DNA of 9,438 bases, from positions 1 through 9,438 of the forward strand of contig CAJJBS010000122.1 of assembly GCA_905182385.1 (NCBI GenBank), in the 5' to 3' direction. The notes under the pieces are model-generated. The model was not told the origin of the DNA. It made no database searches and saw only the letters and a program-made list of their open reading frames with translations. The position numbers and the translations under genes were made by a program. This stretch comes from Fidelibacterota bacterium TCS55. GTDB taxonomy: Bacteria; Fidelibacterota; Marinisomatia; Marinisomatales; TCS55. Shown here piece after piece: positions 1 through 7,113 of the stretch. Position 1 is the first letter of the stretch, and each line of letters starts with the position of its first letter.

Positions 1-61
1 TAAAAATAGTAAAGAGTCTCATTACTCGCTTAATTTTGTTTTCTTACAAGTCTTTTATATG

Positions 62-91
62 TTGATATACCTATTTAGTAGTGTGTATTTT
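62..91 (+). promoter_or_regulatory. weak sigma-70-like promoter candidate upstream of the aminotransferase
   Basis: TTGATA at 62-67 and TATTTT at 86-91 are separated by 18 bases. The -35 box is close to consensus and the -10 box is poor. The predicted transcript would start only a few bases before the ATG at 105, giving almost no leader, which weakens the call. The rest of 1-104 shows no convincing gene or hairpin. Confidence 0.18.
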
Positions 92-104
92 GAAAAGAAA
101 TTAA

Positions 105-1292
105 ATGAAAGTGAAAATGAATAATTTACCTGATGCATTAAAAAACATGTTCCTTTTAGACCCCGAAATAACATTTTTGAATCATGGTTCTTACGGTGCA
201 TGTCCTAAACCTGTATTTAAGTCTTATCAGAAATATCAAATGGAACTTGAAATGCATCCAGTTAAATTTATGCAGGAAGATGTTTATAGGCTTTTAGAAA
301 TATCGCGTAAATCATTAAGTGACTACATTAATTGTGATAAAGATGATTTAATCTATGTTTCAAATCCTACACATGCTGTTGGAACTGTTATCCATAATAT
401 TTCAATTAATCCGGGAGATGAAGTATTATCTACAAATTTAGAATATGGATCTTGTGATCGAATGTGGACTTATGACTCTGAACAAAAAGATTATAAATAT
501 ATTCAGGCTGATATAACGTTACCGATTGAAAATAAAGAAGAATTTCTAAATGAATTCTGGTCTTCAGCAAATGAACAAACAAAATATATTTTTATTAGCC
601 AAATAACAAGTTCAACGGGAATGATTTTACCTATACCTGATATTGTAATTGAAGCTAAAAAAAGAGGTATTAAGACCATAATAGATGGTGCGCATGTTCC
701 TGCACATATTCCGCTAGATATTAAAGAATTAGATCCTGATTATTATACGGGAGCATTGCATAAATGGTTATGTTGCCCTAAAGGTATTTCTTTTCTTTAT
801 GTTAAAAAAGAATATCAAGAAGGTATTCAACCGATGGTTAAGAGCTGGGGTTGGGGAGAAGAATATGAAAAATTTAAGTCTTCAATTCAATTGCATAGTC
901 CAAGCAGGTTCATCAATGTTTTTCAATGGCAAGGGACAACTGATATGAGCGCATTTTTTACTGTGCCAGAAGCTATTCAATTTCAAAATGAATATGATTG
1001 GAAGACAGTACGTTCAAGATGTTTTGATATGGTTATTGAAGCAAGGAACCGTATTACTGATATTACTAAACTACCTAAAATTTGCCCTGATAGTTGGCTA
1101 GGTCATATGGCCACTATTCTCTTTCCAATAGAAGATACGGCATCATTTAAAAAAACTTTATATAATGATTATCAAATAGAAATTCCAGTAATGAGTCATA
1201 AAGATAATACGGCATTTCGTATTTCAGTTCAGGGTTATAATTCTGAAGCAGATATAGATCATTTGATTAATTCTTTGGAAGAGCTTATCTAG
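105..1292 (+). CDS. PLP-dependent class V aminotransferase, isopenicillin N epimerase-like
   Basis: The 395-residue protein has the full length and order of a fold-type I, class V PLP enzyme. The N-terminal FLNHGSYGACPKPV stretch (about residues 24-37) is typical of the isopenicillin N epimerase (CefD)-like branch. PLP-contacting residues are visible as Asp194 and His197 in IIDGAH, and the Schiff-base lysine is Lys220 in ALHKWLCCPKG. QGTTD (276-280) is the later conserved loop. There is no signal peptide, so it is probably cytoplasmic. The branch includes epimerases, cysteine-type lyases and sulfoxide lyases, so the substrate cannot be read from sequence and antibiotic biosynthesis is not implied. 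The start is uncertain: ATG at 105 has only an A-rich leader, and ATG at 117 (Met5) is an equal alternative. It is a single gene that converges on the NhaC-type gene, with the stop codons lying inside an 8-bp overlap. Confidence 0.88.
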   Translation: MKVKMNNLPDALKNMFLLDPEITFLNHGSYGACPKPVFKSYQKYQMELEMHPVKFMQEDVYRLLEISRKSLSDYINCDKDDLIYVSNPTHAVGTVIHNISINPGDEVLSTNLEYGSCDRMWTYDSEQKDYKYIQADITLPIENKEEFLNEFWSSANEQTKYIFISQITSSTGMILPIPDIVIEAKKRGIKTIIDGAHVPAHIPLDIKELDPDYYTGALHKWLCCPKGISFLYVKKEYQEGIQPMVKSWGWGEEYEKFKSSIQLHSPSRFINVFQWQGTTDMSAFFTVPEAIQFQNEYDWKTVRSRCFDMVIEARNRITDITKLPKICPDSWLGHMATILFPIEDTASFKKTLYNDYQIEIPVMSHKDNTAFRISVQGYNSEADIDHLINSLEELI

Positions 1293-1299
1293 CTTTTTT
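1279..1299 (+). terminator. weak intrinsic terminator spanning the aminotransferase stop codon
   Basis: AAGAGCT (1279-1285) can pair with AGCTTTT (1291-1297), including one G-U pair, around a 5-base loop TATCT. The run of six T (1294-1299) overlaps the end of the stem. The stem is short with only two G-C pairs, so efficiency is doubtful. The position at the end of the plus-strand gene is right. It also lies inside the last codons of the convergent gene. Confidence 0.35.
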
Positions 1300-2712
1300 G
1301 TAAAAACATCCCTTACCTAAAATTGCAAGTGATGGTGCTAAAATTAAATTTATTAGTGATAAAAATTGCCAATGCCAGTAATCACTATAAGCAACACCCA
1401 ATGTTGTTGTTAGAAAAATGGTAGTTGCATGCCAAGGGATTAAACTTTCGAACATGGTACCATAATCTTCAATTGAACGTGATAAAACTTTTCTTGGTAT
1501 GCTATATTTATCATAACGCCTTCTAAAAGCATCTCCAATAATAAAGCTAGTGGCAGATTGGTTTGAAGTGATAGAATTTGTAAAACCAGTTGTGAAGAGA
1601 GATGAAATAATTAAGCCAGCCTTTGTTTTTACTAAGCGAAAGACTCTATTAACAATAGAAGGCATTGAATCAATTAAATCGATAGTGCCAATAAAAATAA
1701 AAACCATAATTGAAAATATAATAGCCTCATTCAATTCATAGAGACCACCTCGTGAAAATAATGTATTTATATTTTCTGGTGAGGACTTAATCCAATATGC
1801 CATATCTGTACTAAATCCTTTATGAATTGATGACATTATGTTTGCGGATGAATAAGGTTGAAAAATTAGGGCAATAAATACTGCTGACATAGATGAAGTA
1901 ATAAGAGTGGGTAGTGTGGCCATTTTTCTGATCGAACCGATAAGAACAATTATTGGTGGAATTAAAAGCCAAATATTAAAATTGAACATCGAAGAAATAA
2001 AATTTAACGTTCTATTAACTTCAGGTGAATTTATTGAAGTACCAACGGGTGGATAAATAAAACCAAGGAAAAAATAAATAAAAGCCGCAAGTAAAGCAGA
2101 TGGAAAAGTTGTTACCATCATTGATTGAATATGGTCATAAAGATCAACTTCTGTTGCCATCGCAGCAAGGTTGGTCGTATCTGATAATGGAGATAGCTTG
2201 TCACCAAAGAATGCACCTCCAACAATAGCTCCTGCTGTAATACCTAGGTTAGCATCTATAACAGATGAAACACCAATAATGACTACACCAATTGTACCAA
2301 TTGAACCCCATGAAGTACCGGTTAGCATTGAGAAGACTATCGGAATTAAGAATGCTAATAAATAGATATAATTTGGATCAATCAAATTTATTCCATAATA
2401 AATTAGCATGGGTATTGTTCCACTTACCATCCAAGAACCAATAATTACACCTATTGAAAAAAGTATTAAAATTGCAGGGAAACCGCGAGATAGTTTTAAA
2501 ATAATTGATTTTTGGATAGTTTCCCATTTAAAACCGATTATTAGCATTTGACCAATAGCAAAAACTGCTGCTAACATAAATACTATTTCAAGTGGGAATA
2601 CTGGTTGCTGAAAGAATTTTGGACGTAAAACCATTCCATAAATGATTAATAACCCTAAAAATAAAACAGGTAGAATCTTTACTATAAAGGACAAATTTGG
2701 CTTTGAACTCAT
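1285..2712 (-). CDS. nhaC: NhaC-family Na+/H+ antiporter-type transporter
   Basis: This is a 475-residue, very hydrophobic inner-membrane protein with about 11-13 potential membrane spans (for example about 10-30, 40-60, 79-100, 114-132, 200-220, 245-260, 330-350 and 447-465). NhaC-family hallmarks are TGTSWGSIGT (131-140), GGAFFGDKLSPLSDTTNLAA (165-184, with Asp171 and Asp178), SNQSATSFIIGDAFR (383-397) and EDYGTMFESLIPWHA (415-429). The family exchanges Na+ for H+, and some members (MleN-like) exchange organic acids for Na+/H+, so the substrate is open. The ATG overlaps the stop of the upstream aminopeptidase gene as ATGA with no strong ribosome site of its own, implying translational coupling. 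The 3' end overlaps the convergent aminotransferase by 8 bp. Family placement is confident; the exact transport reaction is not. Confidence 0.9.
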   Translation of the reverse strand: MSSKPNLSFIVKILPVLFLGLLIIYGMVLRPKFFQQPVFPLEIVFMLAAVFAIGQMLIIGFKWETIQKSIILKLSRGFPAILILFSIGVIIGSWMVSGTIPMLIYYGINLIDPNYIYLLAFLIPIVFSMLTGTSWGSIGTIGVVIIGVSSVIDANLGITAGAIVGGAFFGDKLSPLSDTTNLAAMATEVDLYDHIQSMMVTTFPSALLAAFIYFFLGFIYPPVGTSINSPEVNRTLNFISSMFNFNIWLLIPPIIVLIGSIRKMATLPTLITSSMSAVFIALIFQPYSSANIMSSIHKGFSTDMAYWIKSSPENINTLFSRGGLYELNEAIIFSIMVFIFIGTIDLIDSMPSIVNRVFRLVKTKAGLIISSLFTTGFTNSITSNQSATSFIIGDAFRRRYDKYSIPRKVLSRSIEDYGTMFESLIPWHATTIFLTTTLGVAYSDYWHWQFLSLINLILAPSLAILGKGCFYKKAR

Positions 2713-4160
2713 TTTTTTAGATATTTTTTATAATCTTTTTCAGTTAAAGATTTGTATCGATCTAGCATTCCTTTTTCACGCATTAGTTTTTCTATACCTT
2801 TAATATCCATTGGAACAAAATCAGAAACTATTTCCGCACCTGTTTCAGTAATGACTATTAGATCCTCCAAACGAATGTAGATATTTTCTTCTGGAACACG
2901 TAGGGCTGGCTCAATGGTGAAAACCATTCCGGGCATTAACATTTTTGAGTGATCGCCCACATCATGTGTAGCCATTCCAACTCCATGCCCAAGACTAGCA
3001 AATTCTCTTTTTGAAGAGCGAACATATGATTTAACAAAATTTTCTGCAGCTTTAAGATGATGAGGTTGATTAAACTTAGTATTTGATAAGATAGTCTCCA
3101 TTTTTTTGGCAGCATCTTTTCTAACTTGAACTGGTTCTACATAAGGCCTAATATTATCTAATATTGCTCTATAGCATGATACATAGAATTCGTAGAGTTG
3201 GGATTGCTCTTTATTAAATTTACCATTCACTGGAATCATTCTAGTTATGTCACTCATGTAATATTTAAAGTCTGGTGAATAGTCCATGAGTAATAGATCA
3301 CCATCTTTTAATTTATCTTTTTTTTCATGATAGTGAGGCATGTATGCATTAGGTCCATTAGCAATAAGTGAGTAATAAGCATCTCCTTGTGCACCATTAA
3401 TATGATAGATATACTTTGCCATTCCATCGAGCTCATACTCAAAGAGTCCTGGTTTTGTAGATCGCATAGCTTCCATTAATGCAAGGCAAGAGAGGACTGT
3501 TGCTTTTTTAATAACATTAATCTCGGCTTGGCTCTTAATGAGTCTTAAGCCATCAAGTATTGGGGTAATATCCTTAATTTCTGATCCAAGCATTTGATTT
3601 GAAATATTTTTATTAAAATTTTTGTATCTAGGTTCAGTATGATCCCAGGGGTCATTTTGAATATCGCCTTCATAGCGTAATAAGAGATCACGACTTTCTG
3701 CATGCCGCTCGGGTGGCGATTGATAGAGGTAAACAATTGGTTTTGATCGCATTCGCATTCTCCAAAGATGCTCACTCATCATTTCAGTAGGGTAAACATT
3801 ATCAACACCATTCATTGCTTTGACCTCATCAATGTCTTCACTAGACATTAGTGGCCCTTCACTTCGTTCACGCCTAGGGTTTTTATGTGGTAGGTACAAT
3901 GAAGTTTCACCCGTACCTCCTTTAATCAATACATAAGCATGTGCCGTTTCTATGCCTGTAAGATAGTAGAATTCATTGTATTGACGAAATTTTACATAAC
4001 CTGTTTCCGAAGGGGCTCCTTGAAAGATTGCAATTGCATTGGTTTCAAGTTCTTTTGCGAGTTTCATTCGTCTAGATTTTAATTCATCAGCTGTAAAGGT
4101 AACTTCTGCATTTATTATGTTCAGAATGAATATTAGCAGTAATAAGATTTTATTTTTCAT
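2709..4160 (-). CDS. exported Xaa-Pro aminopeptidase (M24B, aminopeptidase P family)
   Basis: The 483-residue metallopeptidase should remove the N-terminal residue from peptides with proline (or hydroxyproline) at position 2. Residues 1-18 form a signal peptide (a KNK start, a Leu/Ile core and a cleavage-like INA), so it should act outside the cytoplasm, unlike E. coli PepP. The N-terminal aminopeptidase P domain spans about 22-190 (YNEFYYLTGIE at 61-71). The pita-bread catalytic domain follows, with all five dinuclear-metal ligands visible: Asp293 (LLMDYSPDF), Asp304 (SDITR), His392 (GHGVG), Glu417 (TIEPAL) and Glu432 (RLEDLIVIT). His399 (ATHDVGDH) is the usual proton-shuttle histidine. Length and motif order match an intact member. 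The ATG at 4160 has GAGG at 4169-4166, five bases upstream. A hairpin terminator precedes it, and an NhaC-type gene follows with a 4-bp overlap. Function is confident; natural substrates are inferred. Confidence 0.93.
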   Translation of the reverse strand: MKNKILLLLIFILNIINAEVTFTADELKSRRMKLAKELETNAIAIFQGAPSETGYVKFRQYNEFYYLTGIETAHAYVLIKGGTGETSLYLPHKNPRRERSEGPLMSSEDIDEVKAMNGVDNVYPTEMMSEHLWRMRMRSKPIVYLYQSPPERHAESRDLLLRYEGDIQNDPWDHTEPRYKNFNKNISNQMLGSEIKDITPILDGLRLIKSQAEINVIKKATVLSCLALMEAMRSTKPGLFEYELDGMAKYIYHINGAQGDAYYSLIANGPNAYMPHYHEKKDKLKDGDLLLMDYSPDFKYYMSDITRMIPVNGKFNKEQSQLYEFYVSCYRAILDNIRPYVEPVQVRKDAAKKMETILSNTKFNQPHHLKAAENFVKSYVRSSKREFASLGHGVGMATHDVGDHSKMLMPGMVFTIEPALRVPEENIYIRLEDLIVITETGAEIVSDFVPMDIKGIEKLMREKGMLDRYKSLTEKDYKKYLKK

Positions 4161-4174
4161 ATTTTCCTCAAAAT

Positions 4175-4208
4175 AAAACTACCTCAATATATTAAATGAG
4201 GCAGTTTT
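4175..4208 (-). terminator. intrinsic terminator hairpin between amidohydrolase and aminopeptidase genes
   Basis: Read on the minus strand, AAAACTGCCTCA (4208-4197) pairs with TGAGGTAGTTTT (4186-4175) in a 12-bp stem. It has one G-U pair and a 10-base AT loop (4196-4187). The stem ends in four U and is followed by A then UUUU before the GAGG of the next gene. It lies 27 bases past the amidohydrolase stop. A plus-strand transcript would have an A-C mismatch in place of the G-U pair, so it works best for the minus strand. Its closeness to the next start (14 bases) also makes an attenuator or leader role possible. Confidence 0.7.
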
Positions 4209-4235
4209 TATGTTATAATGTATTAATTAAACCAA

Positions 4236-5825
4236 TTATTTAAATGGTTCTGTTACAATATCAGGTCCCGCATTTCTTTTAGATTCTTTAACGATGCGTT
4301 CAACTTCTCGCATAAGATTCTTATTCTCATAAACGACACCATCTTTAATTGTATGAATAATTCCCTGCGTACGATACATCTCTTCAGTCTCTTTATTCAT
4401 ATTTATAGCACCAAAAGGATACAGATATCGGAAATTTTCCGCGGGACTTCCATCTACTACTAAAATATCTGCTATGTACCCTTTTTGAATCATACCAAGT
4501 TTTGGCTCTAATATAGTTTGTGCACTATTATAGGTGGCACTTTGTAAGACTTCTAATGGATGCATTCCTGATTCAAGGACTAGTTGAAGTTCACGAATAT
4601 TTCCAAAACCTCCGGTTGACCATTGATAATTATCATCAGTACCATAAGCAACCCGACCGCCACGTTTATTGAATTCAAAAATTAAATCACCCCATAGGTC
4701 ATACATATAATGCCAGCGATATTCATCAAGTGATGTCCAATTATACTGGAATGATGCATGCATATTAGGATTAGGTAAATGCATTTCCCATAATGCCTGG
4801 TGAGTGTATTTCTCATGCCAAGGTAATCCGTGGGCTCGAATAATATCTCTATTTGCTTCATAAGTGGCTCTATTTGGTTGCATGGTAACACCATAATGGA
4901 CTAAAGAATCAGCAATATCATTTAGTAAACGATGACGTGTTTCTGGGTTTTCACCTGCTTCTATCCAAACTTGTGCTGCCTCTCTAAAACGAATATTCTC
5001 ATTAGACATATTATAATCTACCGGATAATTCATTACTCCTCGATTTAAAGCTGATTCGGCATATCCATAATGGTGAACAATCATACTAACACCTAATCGA
5101 GCTGCATCCAACGCATTGACTTGAGATGTAGATGAGGGTTGAATATGAACTGCAGTAAGACCTCCCGCTTTCTCAATTGCTTTTGCAGCAGCACCAAAAA
5201 TTGTTGGATTCCAACAAAGATTATTTATGTAAACCTGCCTAACACCATTCTTAATCATTTTCTTTGCTACTTTATCTGCATTGGAAGGATCCATTATAAA
5301 TTCTTCATCGAAATCAGTTTTACTTCCCCAACCATAAAGTGGAAATAGTCTCGGTGAAATAACTTCATTATCACGTTCAGCTTGCAATATTTTCTGAACC
5401 CGACCTTCCTCAGCAGGTCCAATAGATGTTACACCTGTAGCTAATTGAAGATAAAAGATATAATCTAAGGGTAGCGACTCATTCCTTAAATGTAAATGAA
5501 GATTTAACATACCAGGCATAACAAATAAGTTGTCACCCTCAATTATTCTATCACCTTTCATTTTGTCAGGCATTTTTGAGTCGTGACGTTGTATTTTAGC
5601 AATGACGTTTCCAGTAACTAGAATATCAAATGGACCGTTGGCTGGGCCACCATGGCCTGGAATAACCATTGTATTTCGGATAACTAGTTTTTGATATGGA
5701 CCTTCTGCAAGGTCACCAAAATCAACCATTTTAGTTGGATTTGGTTTGAGTTCTACCTTCTCTAACTGAGCAGGTAAAAATGAGAATGTAACCATTAAAA
5801 AAGTGACCAATGAATGTAATTTCAT
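4236..5825 (-). CDS. exported amidohydrolase-superfamily metal-dependent hydrolase
   Basis: From the ATG at 5825 the protein is 529 residues. Residues 1-20 are a signal peptide (MKLHS start, hydrophobic core, LPAQ cleavage region), so it is exported. A small beta domain (about 45-105, IVIRN-type strand then MPGMLNLHLH) leads into the TIM-barrel hydrolase, and an ADILVVDG segment (about 452-459) closes the beta domain. Expected metal ligands are His110 and His112 (LHLHL), His227 (AVHIQ), His251 (IVHHYGY) and Asp397 (YGTDD). The position where relatives have the carbamylated bridging lysine appears to be Tyr199 (RQVYIN), so the metal centre may be mononuclear or unusual. Imidazolonepropionase-like and prolidase-like members of this superfamily cleave cyclic amides or dipeptides; the substrate here is unknown. 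It has a strong AAGGAG site and is followed by a terminator. Confidence 0.85.
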   Translation of the reverse strand: MKLHSLVTFLMVTFSFLPAQLEKVELKPNPTKMVDFGDLAEGPYQKLVIRNTMVIPGHGGPANGPFDILVTGNVIAKIQRHDSKMPDKMKGDRIIEGDNLFVMPGMLNLHLHLRNESLPLDYIFYLQLATGVTSIGPAEEGRVQKILQAERDNEVISPRLFPLYGWGSKTDFDEEFIMDPSNADKVAKKMIKNGVRQVYINNLCWNPTIFGAAAKAIEKAGGLTAVHIQPSSTSQVNALDAARLGVSMIVHHYGYAESALNRGVMNYPVDYNMSNENIRFREAAQVWIEAGENPETRHRLLNDIADSLVHYGVTMQPNRATYEANRDIIRAHGLPWHEKYTHQALWEMHLPNPNMHASFQYNWTSLDEYRWHYMYDLWGDLIFEFNKRGGRVAYGTDDNYQWSTGGFGNIRELQLVLESGMHPLEVLQSATYNSAQTILEPKLGMIQKGYIADILVVDGSPAENFRYLYPFGAINMNKETEEMYRTQGIIHTIKDGVVYENKNLMREVERIVKESKRNAGPDIVTEPFK

Positions 5826-5831
5826 AATTTT

Positions 5832-5837
5832 CTCCTT
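5832..5837 (-). promoter_or_regulatory. Shine-Dalgarno site AAGGAG deciding the amidohydrolase start
   Basis: AAGGAG on the minus strand (5837-5832) sits six bases before the ATG at 5825. An in-frame TTG at 5840 would add five residues, but it would place this ribosome site inside the coding sequence and put MKEKI ahead of the signal peptide. The ATG at 5825 is therefore the better start. Confidence 0.8.
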
Positions 5838-5894
5838 CAAATTACATTAAGAGGATATGCATTGAATGGTTGAAAGAGCAAGAAATAGTTATAA

Positions 5895-6080
5895 TTAAAA
5901 ATAATCTAATATTGTAAAAATTAAAGCCGTGATCCATACTGCTGTAGAAATCAAAGCGAAAAGACTCCTACCTATTTTTGTTTTTGGCAGTGTTTTTGCA
6001 TACTGATTTGTTTTAAAGGATATTAATATATCGATCATTGGTATACTGCTGATGATTAAGAATAATAGACTAGTCTTCAT
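5895..6080 (-). CDS. hypothetical small two-span membrane protein
   Basis: I do not recognise this 61-residue product. It has two hydrophobic segments (about residues 3-22 and 40-60) joined by a basic loop (KTNQYAKTLPKTKIGRS), which would make a hairpin in the inner membrane. It reads in the same direction as the amidohydrolase, ending 69 bases before that gene's ATG, so they could share a transcript. It is in no other gene's shadow, and its ATG lies opposite the divergent hydroxyproline operon. Against it: no clear Shine-Dalgarno site and a short length, so a chance reading frame in AT-rich DNA is possible. Confidence 0.45.
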   Translation of the reverse strand: MKTSLLFLIISSIPMIDILISFKTNQYAKTLPKTKIGRSLFALISTAVWITALIFTILDYF

Positions 6081-6112
6081 AAACTTAATTTAGGTTTGAT
6101 ACCTTATTCGAT

Positions 6113-6140
6113 TTAACAGCATTTTTCATAGAAATATTAT
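6113..6140 (+). promoter_or_regulatory. predicted sigma-70 promoter of the hydroxyproline operon
   Basis: TTAACA (6113-6118) and TATTAT (6135-6140) each match the sigma-70 consensus at five of six positions and are 16 bases apart. Transcription would start near 6147, leaving a leader of about 49 bases before the ATG at 6196. AT-rich DNA gives such matches by chance, but the spacing and position upstream of a catabolic operon support it. Confidence 0.42.
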
Positions 6141-6163
6141 TAATATCACAACTAATAATTCAA
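6136..6163 (-). promoter_or_regulatory. possible divergent minus-strand promoter
   Basis: On the minus strand, TTGAAT (6163-6158) and AATAAT (6141-6136) are 16 bases apart. A start near 6129 would drive the small membrane protein and possibly the amidohydrolase. The -10 box overlaps that of the plus-strand promoter, so the two could compete or be controlled together. The -35 match is weak. Confidence 0.22.
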
Positions 6164-6168
6164 TTATT
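6154..6168. promoter_or_regulatory. perfect 15-bp palindrome, candidate operator
   Basis: AATAATT (6154-6160), one central C, then AATTATT (6162-6168) form a perfect inverted repeat. It lies just downstream of the predicted plus-strand start and overlaps the -35 box of the possible minus-strand promoter. That is a typical location for a repressor site controlling both sides. It is made almost only of A and T, so chance is a real alternative. A short outer repeat, AACTA (6150-6154) with TAGTT (6175-6179), flanks it. Confidence 0.35.
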
Positions 6169-6195
6169 CTCGACTAGTTAAAGAAAGAATTACAT

Positions 6196-7101
6196 ATGAA
6201 ACCACAATGGACAGGTATTTACCCAGCCTTAACAACAAAATTCACTGATGATTTTAAAGTTGATATAGCCTCATGTATTAAAAATGTTGAGGCACAAATT
6301 AATTCAGGCATTCATGGTTGTGTTATTGCAGGTAGTTTAGGAGAAGCAAGTACACTTACTCAAGATGAAAAAATATTTTTGTTAAAAGAAATATCAAAAC
6401 ATGTAAATGGAAGAATTCCTGTTCTGATGAACATTGCAGAACAATCAACGGCAGAAGCTGTAAAAGCTGCACAAAATTCTCAGGAGTCAGGTGCTGATGG
6501 TTTAATGATGTTACCTCCAATGAGATATGTTTCAGATGATAGAGAAACAATCGAGTTCTATAAATCTGTAGCAAGTTCATGTGACCTGCCAATTATGACT
6601 TATAATAATCCTCACGATTATAAAATTGAGATCACTATTCCAATGTTTGAAGAATTATTAAAAATTAAAAATATTCAAGCGACTAAAGAATCTACAAGAG
6701 ATGTAACTAATGTAACAAGAATGCGTAATGCTTTTGGTAATGATATCAAGATTTTATGTGGTGTAGATACATTAGCTATGGAAGAACTAGTCCTTGGTGC
6801 AGATGGTTGGGTGGCTGGATTAGTGGATGCTTTTCCTAGAGAGACTGTGGTCATTTATGAATTGGTAAAACAAAATAGAATCTCAGAGGCAACTAAAATA
6901 TATCGATGGTTTATGCCTCTACTTGAATTAGATATTCATCCCAAGTTAGTGCAAAATATTAAACTAGCTGAAGTAGCAACTGGAATTGGAACAGAGCATG
7001 TACGTCCACCACGATTACCTTTGATTGGTGAAGAAAGAGCCTATGTTCTGAATGTTATTGATAAAGCGCTTGCGACTCGACCTAAAATGCCAAATATATA
7101 G
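6196..7101 (+). CDS. DapA-superfamily 1-pyrroline-4-hydroxy-2-carboxylate deaminase (probable)
   Basis: The 301-residue cytoplasmic TIM-barrel protein belongs to the DHDPS/N-acetylneuraminate lyase superfamily. The Schiff-base lysine is Lys164 (QATKEST) and the catalytic tyrosine Tyr136 (MTYNNP). The substrate-loop GTTGE of true DHDPS is replaced by GSLGE (46-50). In the hydroxyproline pathway this family converts 1-pyrroline-4-hydroxy-2-carboxylate to 2-oxoglutarate semialdehyde and ammonia. That role is assigned from context: the next gene oxidises the semialdehyde and the third is a 4-hydroxyproline epimerase. The alternative is 5-dehydro-4-deoxyglucarate dehydratase, which gives the same product from sugar acids; the epimerase argues against it. 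It is first in the operon, 12 bases before the dehydrogenase. The start ATG has only a purine-rich AAAGAAAG upstream (6180-6187). Confidence 0.84.
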   Translation: MKPQWTGIYPALTTKFTDDFKVDIASCIKNVEAQINSGIHGCVIAGSLGEASTLTQDEKIFLLKEISKHVNGRIPVLMNIAEQSTAEAVKAAQNSQESGADGLMMLPPMRYVSDDRETIEFYKSVASSCDLPIMTYNNPHDYKIEITIPMFEELLKIKNIQATKESTRDVTNVTRMRNAFGNDIKILCGVDTLAMEELVLGADGWVAGLVDAFPRETVVIYELVKQNRISEATKIYRWFMPLLELDIHPKLVQNIKLAEVATGIGTEHVRPPRLPLIGEERAYVLNVIDKALATRPKMPNI

Positions 7102-7113
7102 AATGGAATTCAA

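Noticed and set aside
1550..1741. Plus-strand frame of 63 codons within the transporter gene
   Set aside because: It lies opposite a well-supported membrane protein gene and resembles no known protein; an antisense shadow. The same applies to 2171-2365.
4212..4217. TATAAC -10-like box before the aminopeptidase
   Set aside because: No acceptable -35 element at 16-18 bases, and transcription would start within the terminator hairpin.
4682..4894. Alternative-frame minus-strand readings inside the amidohydrolase and aminopeptidase (also 3545-3775), and a plus-strand frame at 5139-5348
   Set aside because: All lie wholly inside genes with conserved catalytic motifs; no independent support.
5826..5840. 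In-frame TTG start five codons upstream for the amidohydrolase
   Set aside because: The AAGGAG ribosome site would lie inside the extension, and the ATG at 5825 begins a normal signal peptide at ideal spacing.
6085..6129. 14-codon minus-strand leader reading frame (MKNAVKSNKVSNLN) ahead of the small membrane protein
   Set aside because: It has no ribosome site, no regulatory codon run and no alternative hairpins; such short frames are expected by chance.
6356..6592. Minus-strand frames inside the lyase and the aldehyde dehydrogenase (also 7431-7652)
   Set aside because: They are antisense to clearly conserved enzymes and have no ribosome site or recognisable domain.
6196..7101. True dihydrodipicolinate synthase (lysine biosynthesis)
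   Set aside because: GTTGE is replaced by GSLGE, and the operon partners belong to hydroxyproline breakdown, not lysine synthesis.
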